From Defluviitaleaceae bacterium (GTDB lineage Bacteria; Bacillota; Clostridia; Lachnospirales; WRAX01), in NCBI GenBank assembly GCA_009784615.1, contig WRBJ01000006.1, positions 1 to 64,000 on the forward strand: a DNA stretch of 64,000 nucleotides, read 5' to 3'. This document shows positions 44,138 through 51,881 of this stretch, piece after piece; position 1 is the stretch's first letter, and each line of letters begins with the position of its first letter. The notes beneath the pieces were generated by a model that was given only the letters and a program-made list of their open reading frames with translations, had not been told where the DNA came from and did not search any database. The translations under genes and the position numbers were made by a program.

Positions 44138-45217
44138 ATGTGGCGCAAAGTTATTAACGTAAGCAATTATTTGGCTGGTGGGCTGTTTAACATCGGTCTT
44201 GTTGTTGCAATTATTGTGATTGCTTATTTTATTATAAATAGAGCGTTTGATTTTGGATTTGGTTTGCTTGCTGATGACGGTATGTCGCGGCCTTCGCAAG
44301 AGGTTATTGTAGAAATTCCAGAAGATGCTTCAGCTATGGACACTGCACGGATTTTGCGTGAAAATAACCTAATTGCAAATGAATTTATATTTTATTTGTC
44401 GGCGTTTATGAACGGCTCTACAAGGCATTTTATGAACGGGACTTTTACATTAAATATGAATATGAGCCAAGAATATCTGATGGAAGCCCTGCAAAGCACA
44501 AGATATTTACGGCAGGAAGAAGGACGCATTGTTATTATCGAAGGGCGAACAAATTGGCAAGTAGCTAATTTGGCGGCGACTTTGGGGTATTTTACTGCGG
44601 CAGAATTTACTTACGAGCTTGAAAATGGATTTTTTGCGCATAGTTTTTTAGAAGATATTGCAGAACGCCCGCAAAGGTTAGAGGGATTTTTGTTTCCAGA
44701 CACCTATCATTTACCGCCTAATCCTGTGCCAAGAGATTTGATTGTGCGTATGCTTGACAGATTTGACCAAATTTTCAACGAGGCGATGTGGGCAAGGTTT
44801 GCAGAGCTTGAATTTGAGCTGGGTTGGCGACCTACGCTAGAGCAAGTTGTAACGGTTGCGTCTTTGATAGAAGTTGAAGCGGTTAATGCAAGCGACAGAC
44901 CTATTGTGGCAAGCGTTATTTATAATCGTTTGGCGGCGGGTATGCCTTTAGAGCTTGTTTCGACGGTTGTTTATGCAACAAATACGGCACCTGACCAGCT
45001 TACGGCGGCACAGTTTAATGTAAATTCGCCTTATAACACATTTAATCGCACAGGTTTGCCCATTGGACCTATTAATAACCCAGGTTTGTTATCTTTAGAG
45101 GCGGCGTTAAGCCCTGCCTTATCGGATTATTTGTATATGATGCCGCTTGATGAAGGAATGTTTTTTGCAAATAGTCAAGAGGAGTATTTGGCAATGAGAG
45201 CGGGGCAGATGGAATAA
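44138..45217 (+). CDS. mltG: Endolytic murein transglycosylase MltG
   Basis: A 359-residue membrane-anchored YceG/MltG protein that cleaves nascent glycan strands. The TM helix is at residues about 20-40. A LysM-like segment and the catalytic domain follow, with the essential glutamate region VVTVASLIEVEAVN near residue 245 and NRTGLPIGPINNPG near the end. The start is ATG behind AGCGAGGTG. It overlaps the next gene by one base (TAATG). Confidence 0.93.
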   Translation: MWRKVINVSNYLAGGLFNIGLVVAIIVIAYFIINRAFDFGFGLLADDGMSRPSQEVIVEIPEDASAMDTARILRENNLIANEFIFYLSAFMNGSTRHFMNGTFTLNMNMSQEYLMEALQSTRYLRQEEGRIVIIEGRTNWQVANLAATLGYFTAAEFTYELENGFFAHSFLEDIAERPQRLEGFLFPDTYHLPPNPVPRDLIVRMLDRFDQIFNEAMWARFAELEFELGWRPTLEQVVTVASLIEVEAVNASDRPIVASVIYNRLAAGMPLELVSTVVYATNTAPDQLTAAQFNVNSPYNTFNRTGLPIGPINNPGLLSLEAALSPALSDYLYMMPLDEGMFFANSQEEYLAMRAGQME

Positions 45218-45888
45218 TGCTTGTAAAACCGCACGTTTTTGAATTTTTGGACGGATATGCAAAATTTGCGCAGGGTGATGCTCTGCGCAATTTGCAAATA
45301 AAGGCGTATAAGGATGTTTTGCCGATAATTTCACGTGAAGTTTCGGGATTTTTGACATTGCTATTAAAAATGAACAAGCCGTCAAGGATTTTAGAGATAG
45401 GCTGTGCCGTTGGTTTCTCGGCGGCATTGTTTAACGAAGTGTTGCCCGATGCTCAAATTACGACGATAGAGCGTTTTGACCCAATGATAATGAAGGCAAA
45501 AGAGAATTTTAAAATACTTGGTATTGCTGATAAAATCAGACTTTTAGAAGGTGATGCTATTGATATTATGCCCAAACTTGCACAAGATGGAGAAAAGTTT
45601 GATTTTGTGTTTATGGATTGTGCGAAGGGGCAGTATATACGCTTTTTACCGTATATTTTACGGCTTTTAGAAGTTGGCGGTGTGATGTGTGTTGATGATT
45701 GCTTGCAAAAAGGCACTTTGCATAGAAAATTGGAAGATGTGCCACGTAGGCAACGCACGACACATCGTAATTTAAAGGAATTTTTGGATGTTGTGATGGC
45801 GGACAAGTGTCTAAATTCGATGATTTTGCCAATTGGTGATGGGTTATTGGTTAGTTTAAAGGAGAGAGAAGATGAAGCGGACAGATAA
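45217..45888 (+). CDS. O-methyltransferase (TrmR-like)
   Basis: A 223-residue class I AdoMet methyltransferase of the O-methyltransferase 3 family. The AdoMet motif is ILEIGCAVGFSAALF near residue 52. FDFVFMDCAKGQY near residue 128 carries the metal-binding Asp. The Bacillus homologue in this position (YrrM/TrmR) methylates wobble uridines of tRNA, so a tRNA role is likely but inferred. It overlaps mltG and the U32 gene, as in the mltG-yrrM-yrrN-yrrO order. Confidence 0.87.
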   Translation: MLVKPHVFEFLDGYAKFAQGDALRNLQIKAYKDVLPIISREVSGFLTLLLKMNKPSRILEIGCAVGFSAALFNEVLPDAQITTIERFDPMIMKAKENFKILGIADKIRLLEGDAIDIMPKLAQDGEKFDFVFMDCAKGQYIRFLPYILRLLEVGGVMCVDDCLQKGTLHRKLEDVPRRQRTTHRNLKEFLDVVMADKCLNSMILPIGDGLLVSLKEREDEADR

Positions 45889-47110
45889 AGTGGAATTGCT
45901 GGCACCCGCAGGCGATTTGGAGCGTTTGAAATATGCGGTGGAATATGGCGCAGACGCAGTATTTATTGGCGGCTCTGTGTTTGGTTTGCGGGCGAAAGCG
46001 AAAAATTTTGATATGGAACAGATGGCGCAGGGCGTGAAATATGCCCACGATAGAGGTGTAAAGGTTTTTGTGACGGCTAATGTTTTTGCACGTAATGATG
46101 ATTTTGAAATTATGGGCGAATATTTTAAACAGGTGCAGGAAATTGGCGTTGATGCACTAATTATAGCTGACCCTGGTGTTTTTACAGTAGCTAAACAGGC
46201 TGTACCAAATATGGAAATACATATTAGCACGCAGGCGAATATTACAAGCTATCAATCGGCTTTATTTTGGGCTAATCAGGGCGCACAGCGCATTGTGCTT
46301 GCCCGTGAGCTTGATTTTGAACAGATTAAGCAGTTGCACGAAAAAGTAGAGAACAAGGTTGAAATTGAGGCTTTTGTACACGGGTCTATGTGCATTTCAT
46401 ATTCGGGGCGTTGTCTTTTGTCGTCTTTTTTAAATCATAAAGATGCAAATAGAGGCGAATGTACCAATGTTTGCCGTTATAATTTTGCGCTTATGGAAGA
46501 ACGTAGGCAGGGTGAATATTTTCCTATTTATGAGGAAGAAAACGGCAGTTTTATACTTAATTCTAAGGATTTGTGTATGATAGAATATATTCCAGAGATT
46601 GTAAATTCTGGTATATACTCATTTAAAATAGAAGGACGAATGAAAACACCCTATTATGTTGCGACTGTTGTTAAAGCCTATCGTGAAGCCATTGACGATT
46701 ATTTTGCTGACCCTGAACTTTACGAGAGTAAAAAAAGTTATTATATGGGCGAATTGTTAAAATCTAGCAATCGTGACTTTACTACGGGCTTTTTCTTGGG
46801 TAACCCCAAAACCAGTGGGCAAGTTTATGGTGGTGAAGGATATTCTCGAACATATGACTTTTTGGGCGTTGTGCGGCATTATGACGAAACTACGGGCATT
46901 GCAACCATTGAACAGAGAAATAAATTTTTGTTGGGCGATACTATAGAATTTTTGCGGGCAGGCAAGCCTAATTTTACCCAAAAAATTGATTATATGACCG
47001 ACGAGGAAGGCAACCCGATTGAAGCCGCACCTCATGCACAACAGATTGTTAAAATTAAGGTTGAACAGCCTGTTGGTACTATTGATATAATGCGTGGCTT
47101 GACTGCATAG
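45872..47110 (+). CDS. U32-family protein (tRNA/rRNA hydroxylation type)
   Basis: A 412-residue peptidase-U32-family protein. VELLAPAGDLERLKYAVEYGADAV opens it. The hallmark HGSMCISYSGRCLLSSFL near residue 170 and GECTNVCRYNF near 193 contain four cysteines likely to bind a cluster. Characterised relatives (TrhP, RlhA) hydroxylate RNA rather than cut protein. Bacillus has two (yrrN, yrrO); only one is present here. The start is ATG 45872, inside the end of the O-methyltransferase gene. Confidence 0.9.
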   Translation: MKRTDKVELLAPAGDLERLKYAVEYGADAVFIGGSVFGLRAKAKNFDMEQMAQGVKYAHDRGVKVFVTANVFARNDDFEIMGEYFKQVQEIGVDALIIADPGVFTVAKQAVPNMEIHISTQANITSYQSALFWANQGAQRIVLARELDFEQIKQLHEKVENKVEIEAFVHGSMCISYSGRCLLSSFLNHKDANRGECTNVCRYNFALMEERRQGEYFPIYEEENGSFILNSKDLCMIEYIPEIVNSGIYSFKIEGRMKTPYYVATVVKAYREAIDDYFADPELYESKKSYYMGELLKSSNRDFTTGFFLGNPKTSGQVYGGEGYSRTYDFLGVVRHYDETTGIATIEQRNKFLLGDTIEFLRAGKPNFTQKIDYMTDEEGNPIEAAPHAQQIVKIKVEQPVGTIDIMRGLTA

Positions 47111-47114
47111 TTAA

Positions 47115-47234
47115 GCGTAATGCTTTGCAAAGTATCGAAAATCATTTAAAATCAGAAGAATATGGTTATATTGCTGGGGAAATAAAAAATCTATCCAAAT
47201 TTAATGATTGCCAAAGAAGAAGAAATAAATAAGC
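47115..47234 (+). pseudogene. Possible gene remnant
   Basis: About 40 codons are open from AAG near 47115 (KRNALQSIENHLKSEEYGYI...) to a TAA near 47232, with no start codon or ribosome site. The text looks protein-like (Lys/Glu-rich) and may be the decayed end of a gene. It explains nothing else in 47111-47256. Confidence 0.25.
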
Positions 47235-47256
47235 ATATAATTTAGAAGGGAATTTG

Positions 47257-47415
47257 ATGAAGGTTAAAATCATTACAGCAAGTACAGAAAAAAGTTTACA
47301 AAAGAAGATAGATATGTTTTTAGAACAAGTACGAGGCATTGAGATTATTGATATGCAGTTTTCGGCGGGCTATGGGTTTATGGGGATAATGATACGGTAT
47401 AAGAGAGTGATGTAA
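47257..47415 (+). CDS. Cse60-like small protein
   Basis: A 52-residue ORF starting at ATG 47257 behind AGAAGGGAATTTG. The pattern VKIITASTEKSLQKKIDMFL then IEIIDMQFSAGYGFMGIMIRY resembles the sporulation protein Cse60 family (short, with the Ile-Ile-Asp-x-Gln-Phe/Tyr strand), though shorter. In Bacillus, Cse60 is under sigma-E; its role is unknown. The stop overlaps the acpS start (TAATG), which supports real translation. Confidence 0.7.
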   Translation: MKVKIITASTEKSLQKKIDMFLEQVRGIEIIDMQFSAGYGFMGIMIRYKRVM

Positions 47416-47780
47416 TGGAAGTGCTTGGGATTGGTACGGATATTGTGACGGTTTTGCGTGTAGAGCGTGCTGTGGCTAATACGCACTTTTTGCGCAAGTG
47501 TTTTACTGATGGCGAGGTGGAATATTGTCGTGGCAAGGGTGTTGCGGCTATGCGCAGTTTTGCTGGTTTTTTTGCGGCGAAGGAAGCTGTTGCAAAGGCT
47601 TTGGGCGGCGGTTTTGTTGGGTTTTTGCCAAGAGATATTGAAATTTTGCATAATGCTTCAGGCAAGCCTTTTGTGCGGCTATCTTCTAATGTTGATGCGC
47701 CGCAGGATTGTGTGGTACATTTAAGTATTTCGCACGAGCGGGATTTTGCTGTGGCGATGGCTGTTGTTTGCAAGGGGTGA
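47415..47780 (+). CDS. acpS: Holo-acyl-carrier-protein synthase
   Basis: A 121-residue 4'-phosphopantetheinyl transferase that activates acyl carrier protein for fatty acid synthesis. EVLGIGTDIVTVLRVERAV holds the metal Asp, and FFAAKEAVAKALGGG the metal Glu. LSISHERDFAVAMAVV closes the fold. The start is ATG 47415, coupled to the Cse60-like ORF. Confidence 0.95.
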   Translation: MEVLGIGTDIVTVLRVERAVANTHFLRKCFTDGEVEYCRGKGVAAMRSFAGFFAAKEAVAKALGGGFVGFLPRDIEILHNASGKPFVRLSSNVDAPQDCVVHLSISHERDFAVAMAVVCKG

Positions 47781-47784
47781 TTTT

Positions 47785-48972
47785 TTGAGCAGAGATATTG
47801 ATATACGTAAGTTTCACGAAAGCGGCGTAAAGAGGTCGGTTGGCGGCGAATTTGCGCCTAAGCCACCAAAGCGGAAGCTATACACATGGCTATTTTTTGT
47901 ATTTATTTTTATTGTAATTGGTGCATATATTGCAGGTTATATTTACACTCATATGACGGGTGATGGTGTAGAGCTAATGCGTGTTGAGATGGGCTATGCA
48001 GTACCGCAGGCGGCATTTGATGGTGTGATTGTACGTGATGAGGTGGTGTACAGTGGTATACTTTTGCCCGCTTTTGATGAACATCAGCGTGTACGTGGAG
48101 GGCAAATGTTGGCTAGTGGTGTTTATGCACAATCTGCTGGCACGGTTTCTGGGTTGACCGACGGATTTGAGGGACTTTTGTCGCCACAGGGAATTACGGC
48201 TGTTACACGTGATATTATCGCCGATGTACAAAACGCAGAATTTACACAAGGTATTAGAGTGGTTACCAGCAACGATTGGTATATAGCGGCTTATATGCCT
48301 GCTGATTATGCCCGTAATTTACGTGCGGGGCTTACAATGACAATTTTTGTACATATTTCTGATGAAGACGATAAATTGCCGCTTGCTGTGATGGTAGAGC
48401 GGTTGCAACAACGTGTTGATGATTATTTTATAGTGTTTACGACAAATGCCGAGATGTTGCGGTTTATTGACGAGCGTGGTATTGTTTTTTCTATAAGCCA
48501 AAATCCTGTGGAGGGATACAAAATACCAAGAACTGCTTTGGTAGAGCGTAGTGTTTTTCCTGTACCCCGTGAGTTTGTAACTGATAGGTATTTGGGAACA
48601 AATACTGTGGAGATTGGGGATGGAAGGCGTGTGCCTGTTGGTGGATGGTTTGACGGTGATTATTTTTTAATTTTGGCAGATGGCGGGTATTTGCGGGCTA
48701 ATGATGTTATATTGGTTACAATTGATGAAAGCGATGAAACTTTAGTGCAAATTGAAAGCAAAACTTATACGCTGGATAGGATTGAAGTAGTAACGGGTGT
48801 TTTTCAGGTTAATATGGGTTTTACGACCTTTAGGACGGTTGTTTTGCCCGAAAATTATTCTAGGGATGATGAATATATAGTTCTTAACCCTGCAGAAAAC
48901 CCATTTTTACGGCTTTTTGACTGGATTGCAAAAGATGCACGAAATGTAGATAATCGACTGCTGTTGAATTAA
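47785..48972 (+). CDS. HlyD-like membrane-anchored protein upstream of sepF
   Basis: A 395-residue protein with a basic cytoplasmic N-terminus, one TM helix at residues about 36-57 and an extracytoplasmic part. The latter resembles HlyD-family adaptors (DGVIVRDEVVYSGILLPAFDEHQRVRGGQMLASGVYAQSAG, a lipoyl-like hairpin region). Clostridial genomes often place such a gene before sepF; its partner pump is not here and the function is unknown. The start is TTG 47785 behind AAGGGGTGA; the acpS stop lies 5 bp upstream. Confidence 0.75.
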   Translation: MSRDIDIRKFHESGVKRSVGGEFAPKPPKRKLYTWLFFVFIFIVIGAYIAGYIYTHMTGDGVELMRVEMGYAVPQAAFDGVIVRDEVVYSGILLPAFDEHQRVRGGQMLASGVYAQSAGTVSGLTDGFEGLLSPQGITAVTRDIIADVQNAEFTQGIRVVTSNDWYIAAYMPADYARNLRAGLTMTIFVHISDEDDKLPLAVMVERLQQRVDDYFIVFTTNAEMLRFIDERGIVFSISQNPVEGYKIPRTALVERSVFPVPREFVTDRYLGTNTVEIGDGRRVPVGGWFDGDYFLILADGGYLRANDVILVTIDESDETLVQIESKTYTLDRIEVVTGVFQVNMGFTTFRTVVLPENYSRDDEYIVLNPAENPFLRLFDWIAKDARNVDNRLLLN

Positions 48973-49011
48973 TAATGTTTCTGAATAAATTTGCGTGAAT
49001 GTATTTATGTG

Positions 49012-49043
49012 TTTTCCACAAACTTCTCCACAAATCATCCACA
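49012..49043. promoter_or_regulatory. Three DnaA-box-like sites upstream of sepF
   Basis: TTTTCCACA (49012-49020), TTCTCCACA (49024-49032) and TCATCCACA (49035-49043) each differ by one base from the DnaA box TTATCCACA. They are in the same orientation at 11-12 bp spacing, ending 17 bp before the sepF -35 box. Confidence 0.55.
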
Positions 49044-49060
49044 TTTCATTAAAATAGATG

Positions 49061-49089
49061 TTGACAAGCCTATTTTTAATGTGTATAAT
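49061..49089 (+). promoter_or_regulatory. sepF promoter
   Basis: TTGACA (49061-49066), a 17-bp spacer and TATAAT (49084-49089): full consensus. Confidence 0.85.
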
Positions 49090-49164
49090 GTTTTCAATGG
49101 CAATTTTATTTCGGATGAATAGCGAAGGATGTATTGTCAAAAATACGCCGAGGAGGATAATATA

Positions 49165-49698
49165 ATGAGTGCAATGAGAAAAATTAAGGACTTTTTTGCT
49201 CATACAGGAGAAACAGAGTATCGTGAAATTGAGGAAGTGGTAGAGGATTACGATTATCCTGCTGAAGCGGATGATATTGTACCGTTTTCACGTGGGCGTG
49301 GTTTTGAGCGTGCTGGGGACACCATTTCGTTTACGCCGAAACGTCCTATGCCAAAAAGTGAGATTTTTGGTGACGATAGTACGGCGTTTGGCATTGGTGG
49401 TGTCAATGCTTTGCCGCAAATTATTTTGGCAAGCCCAAAGACTATTGACGAGGCATCGGGCGTTGCCGATATGCTTGAGCAAGGCAAAACTGTGTTGATT
49501 TGCCTTGATGATATTTCTTTTGAAGATAGTGTAAGAATAGTTGACTTTTTAAGTGGGTCAGTGTATACTAGCAAGGGAGCAATTACACAGACGCAAAAAC
49601 GCAATTTTTTGGTTACGCCAAAGGGCGTAGAAGTTACCGAGCAACACAAGGAGCAACTAAAATCCAGCGGTATCTTGAAAAATGCGTTTCGTAGGTAG
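49165..49698 (+). CDS. sepF: Cell division protein SepF
   Basis: A 177-residue SepF, which tethers FtsZ to the membrane and organises it. The N-terminal amphipathic membrane-binding helix (MSAMRKIKDFF) is followed by an acidic linker and the C-terminal core (GVADMLEQGKTVLICLDDISFEDSVRIVDFLSGSVY). The start is ATG 49165 behind CGAGGAGGAT. ftsZ is not adjacent; yggT follows, as usual. Confidence 0.93.
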   Translation: MSAMRKIKDFFAHTGETEYREIEEVVEDYDYPAEADDIVPFSRGRGFERAGDTISFTPKRPMPKSEIFGDDSTAFGIGGVNALPQIILASPKTIDEASGVADMLEQGKTVLICLDDISFEDSVRIVDFLSGSVYTSKGAITQTQKRNFLVTPKGVEVTEQHKEQLKSSGILKNAFRR

Positions 49699-49725
49699 CA
49701 GAGGGTCTAGTTTTGGAGGATTTTG

Positions 49726-50016
49726 ATGGTATATTCACAAGCGATTCAATTGGCGGTGCATTGGTTTTTTGAAATATTGTGGTGGGCTATGGTGGCTAGA
49801 GCTATTTGCTCGTGGTTTCCATTTTTGCGGGATAGTTTTATTGGCGGCTTTTTATCCTTTGTTACCGAACCTTTTGTTTCGCCTGTTAGAAAATTAATTA
49901 ACAAATCGCCGCTTGGCGGGGGTATGCTGGATTTTTCTTTGATAATAACATTGCTTTTAATGCGATTGATTTTTCGTCCGATTTTACTAATGTTGGCAGC
50001 AATGATACCATTTTAG
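49726..50016 (+). CDS. YggT family membrane protein
   Basis: A 96-residue YggT/YlmG protein with two hydrophobic hairpins: WFFEILWWAMVARAICSWFPF and ISLLL-type helices after the conserved FVSPVRKLINKSPLGGGMLDFS. It is linked to division-site or envelope functions across bacteria, with no settled mechanism. I chose ATG 49726 behind TGGAGGA over TTG 49723. Confidence 0.9.
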   Translation: MVYSQAIQLAVHWFFEILWWAMVARAICSWFPFLRDSFIGGFLSFVTEPFVSPVRKLINKSPLGGGMLDFSLIITLLLMRLIFRPILLMLAAMIPF

Positions 50017-50026
50017 ATTTTATGTA

Positions 50027-50052
50027 GGGCGACTTGACGGTCGCCCGTTTTT
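50027..50052 (+). terminator. Terminator between yggT and nadD-yqeK
   Basis: GGGCGAC (50027-50033) pairs with GTCGCCC (50040-50046), followed by GTTTTT. The nadD ribosome site begins right after it, so it may limit read-through rather than end all transcription. Confidence 0.75.
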
Positions 50053-50065
50053 GTACGGAGGAGAT

Positions 50066-51085
50066 ATGAAAAAAATAGGGATTTTGGGCGGCACATTTGA
50101 CCCTCCGCATTTTGGACATATAAGGGCGGCACAGTGGGCTTGTGATGAATATGGTCTTGACGAGGTGATTTTTTTGCCTACTGGAAACCCTGTTTTTAAG
50201 CAAGGCAAAGATGTAACGGATGCTGAAATGCGTTATGAAATGTGCTTGCTTGCTACGGCGGATTATCCGAATTTTTCGGTTAGTCGTATGGAAATTGAGC
50301 GTGAAGGTGCTACGTATACCATTGACACAATGCGGGAATTTGTAACTTTAATGCCTGATGTACAGCTTTATTTTATCATTGGGGCAGATGCGGCAAGGTC
50401 TTTTGATAAGTGGCGGGATAGTGATGAAATTTTGCGGCTTTGTACTTTGTCAGAGGTGCCTAGGGTTGATGAAGATATTTCGTCTAGCCAAGTAAGAGAA
50501 GCGACTGGAACACTAAAGTCTTTGACGGGGCTTGTTGCGCCTAATGTTGCGGATTATATACGCCGCTACGGATTGTATAATAAGCATTTGCAAGGGGTTG
50601 CCAAGGAAGCTGTAGATTTGGCAAAATATTATAAGGTTGATGCAAAAAAGGCCTGTACTGCTGGGATTTTGCACGATTGTGCCAAACAGCTTTGTATGGA
50701 GATGAGCTTTGAAGAAATGCGAGAGATTTGTGCCGATGGCGGCATTGTGCTGGATGATTTTTTTGCTGAAAATAAAGAGATTGCACATTGTTATGTTGGT
50801 GCTGTTATTGCGCAGGAAATACACGGAATTGATGACCCTGAAATTTTGTCGGCTATAGCCAATCACACTTTTGGCAGTGATGATATGAACACGATGGATA
50901 AAATTGTATTTTTGGCAGATTTTTTTGAACCTAATCGTCCGCAAAATGATGTGCGCAAGATAGCAAGAAAACTTGCTTATGAAGATATTGACAAGGCTAT
51001 GGATTATGTGATAAACTATACTATCGAGAAAAATGTGAAAGAGGGAAGGGCGATTTATGCAAAAGGACGACAAAAAGGTTTTTGA
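50066..51085 (+). CDS. nadD: NadD-YqeK fusion: nicotinate-nucleotide adenylyltransferase and HD-domain Ap4A hydrolase
   Basis: A 339-residue fusion. Residues 1-170 are NadD, making nicotinate adenine dinucleotide (GILGGTFDPPHFGHI, FIIGADAARSFDKW, DISSSQVREATG). Residues about 175-339 are a YqeK-type HD phosphohydrolase (HDCAKQL, HCYVGAVIA, NHTFGSDDMNTMDKIVFLADFFEPNR) that cuts diadenosine tetraphosphate. Between LRLCT and SEVPRVDEDISSS the NadD part lacks roughly 15-25 residues, including the usual xxRPG loop. The start is ATG 50066 behind ACGGAGGAG. It overlaps rsfS by 29 nt. Confidence 0.88.
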   Translation: MKKIGILGGTFDPPHFGHIRAAQWACDEYGLDEVIFLPTGNPVFKQGKDVTDAEMRYEMCLLATADYPNFSVSRMEIEREGATYTIDTMREFVTLMPDVQLYFIIGADAARSFDKWRDSDEILRLCTLSEVPRVDEDISSSQVREATGTLKSLTGLVAPNVADYIRRYGLYNKHLQGVAKEAVDLAKYYKVDAKKACTAGILHDCAKQLCMEMSFEEMREICADGGIVLDDFFAENKEIAHCYVGAVIAQEIHGIDDPEILSAIANHTFGSDDMNTMDKIVFLADFFEPNRPQNDVRKIARKLAYEDIDKAMDYVINYTIEKNVKEGRAIYAKGRQKGF

Positions 51086-51422
51086 AGCTGTAAAAGCGGC
51101 TTATGCAGCTGTTGAAGATAAAATGGGCGAAGATGTTGTTGTGCTTGATATAAGCAGTGTTAGCATAATTTCAGATTATTTTATTATTGCCAGTGCTAAT
51201 AATTCTAACCAATTAAAGGCTATTGCAGATAATGTCGAGGAGAAATTGGCGGCACTTGGCATTACAATACGACATTTGGAAGGTGTACAGTCTGCCCGTT
51301 GGATTTTGATGGATTTTGGCTATATTATTGTGCATTTGTTTTGTAAAGAGGATAGGGAGTTTTATCGTCTTGAAAAACTTTGGGGTGATGCTAGGCATAT
51401 TTTGCACGATGAATTAGTTTAG
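51057..51422 (+). CDS. rsfS: Ribosomal silencing factor RsfS
   Basis: A 121-residue RsfS/Iojap protein that binds L14 and blocks subunit joining in starvation. LDISSVSIISDYFIIASANNSNQLKAIAD and GVQSARWILMDFGYIIVHLF are diagnostic. The start is ATG 51057 within the 3' end of nadD-yqeK (ribosome site GAGGGAAGGG), the usual order. Confidence 0.95.
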   Translation: MQKDDKKVFEAVKAAYAAVEDKMGEDVVVLDISSVSIISDYFIIASANNSNQLKAIADNVEEKLAALGITIRHLEGVQSARWILMDFGYIIVHLFCKEDREFYRLEKLWGDARHILHDELV

Positions 51423-51448
51423 GGGAGCAAGAGCATAAGAAATAGGTT

Positions 51449-51866
51449 ATGCTTGCTTGTGCTAATTTTGGTAGGATTATTTTAGTAGCTTGCAATTATA
51501 ATGCAGGTAATGAAAATAGAGCTTTAGCTGGAACAATTGTAATTGAAGGTAACTTACTTACAATTACAACATCAGAAGTTTTTACTAATTTTGATAAAAT
51601 GGACGAGCTTGCTTTGCGTGCTGTGCAAGTTGTAAATTATGAAAATATAGAGCAATTGTCAGAGTTTGGTTTAACACAAAGCGATATGCCAAGCGGAATA
51701 GCTATCCGTTTTTGATACAGAACCATATGTAAATGGGACAAGACGACGTGTTACAAATTCGCTTGACGAATTTATGGCTTATCATATGCCGAGTGTAATA
51801 CATTTTATTGAAGTGCAAGATGGCAAGGTAATGCGTTTGGTGCAAGAATTTGCATTTACGATATAA
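51449..51866 (+). pseudogene. Frameshifted hypothetical gene
   Basis: A frame of 88 codons (MLACANFGRIILVACNYNAG...) stops at TGA 51713 within GTTTTTGATACAG. Reading on with one T less continues smoothly for about 50 more codons (DTEPYVNGTRRRVTNSLDEF...) to TAA 51864-51866. So this is one protein of about 138 residues broken in a five-T run. I do not recognise it, and the ribosome site is weak, so the 5' end may also be missing. Confidence 0.55.
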
Positions 51867-51881
51867 TTATCGGGGGATAAG

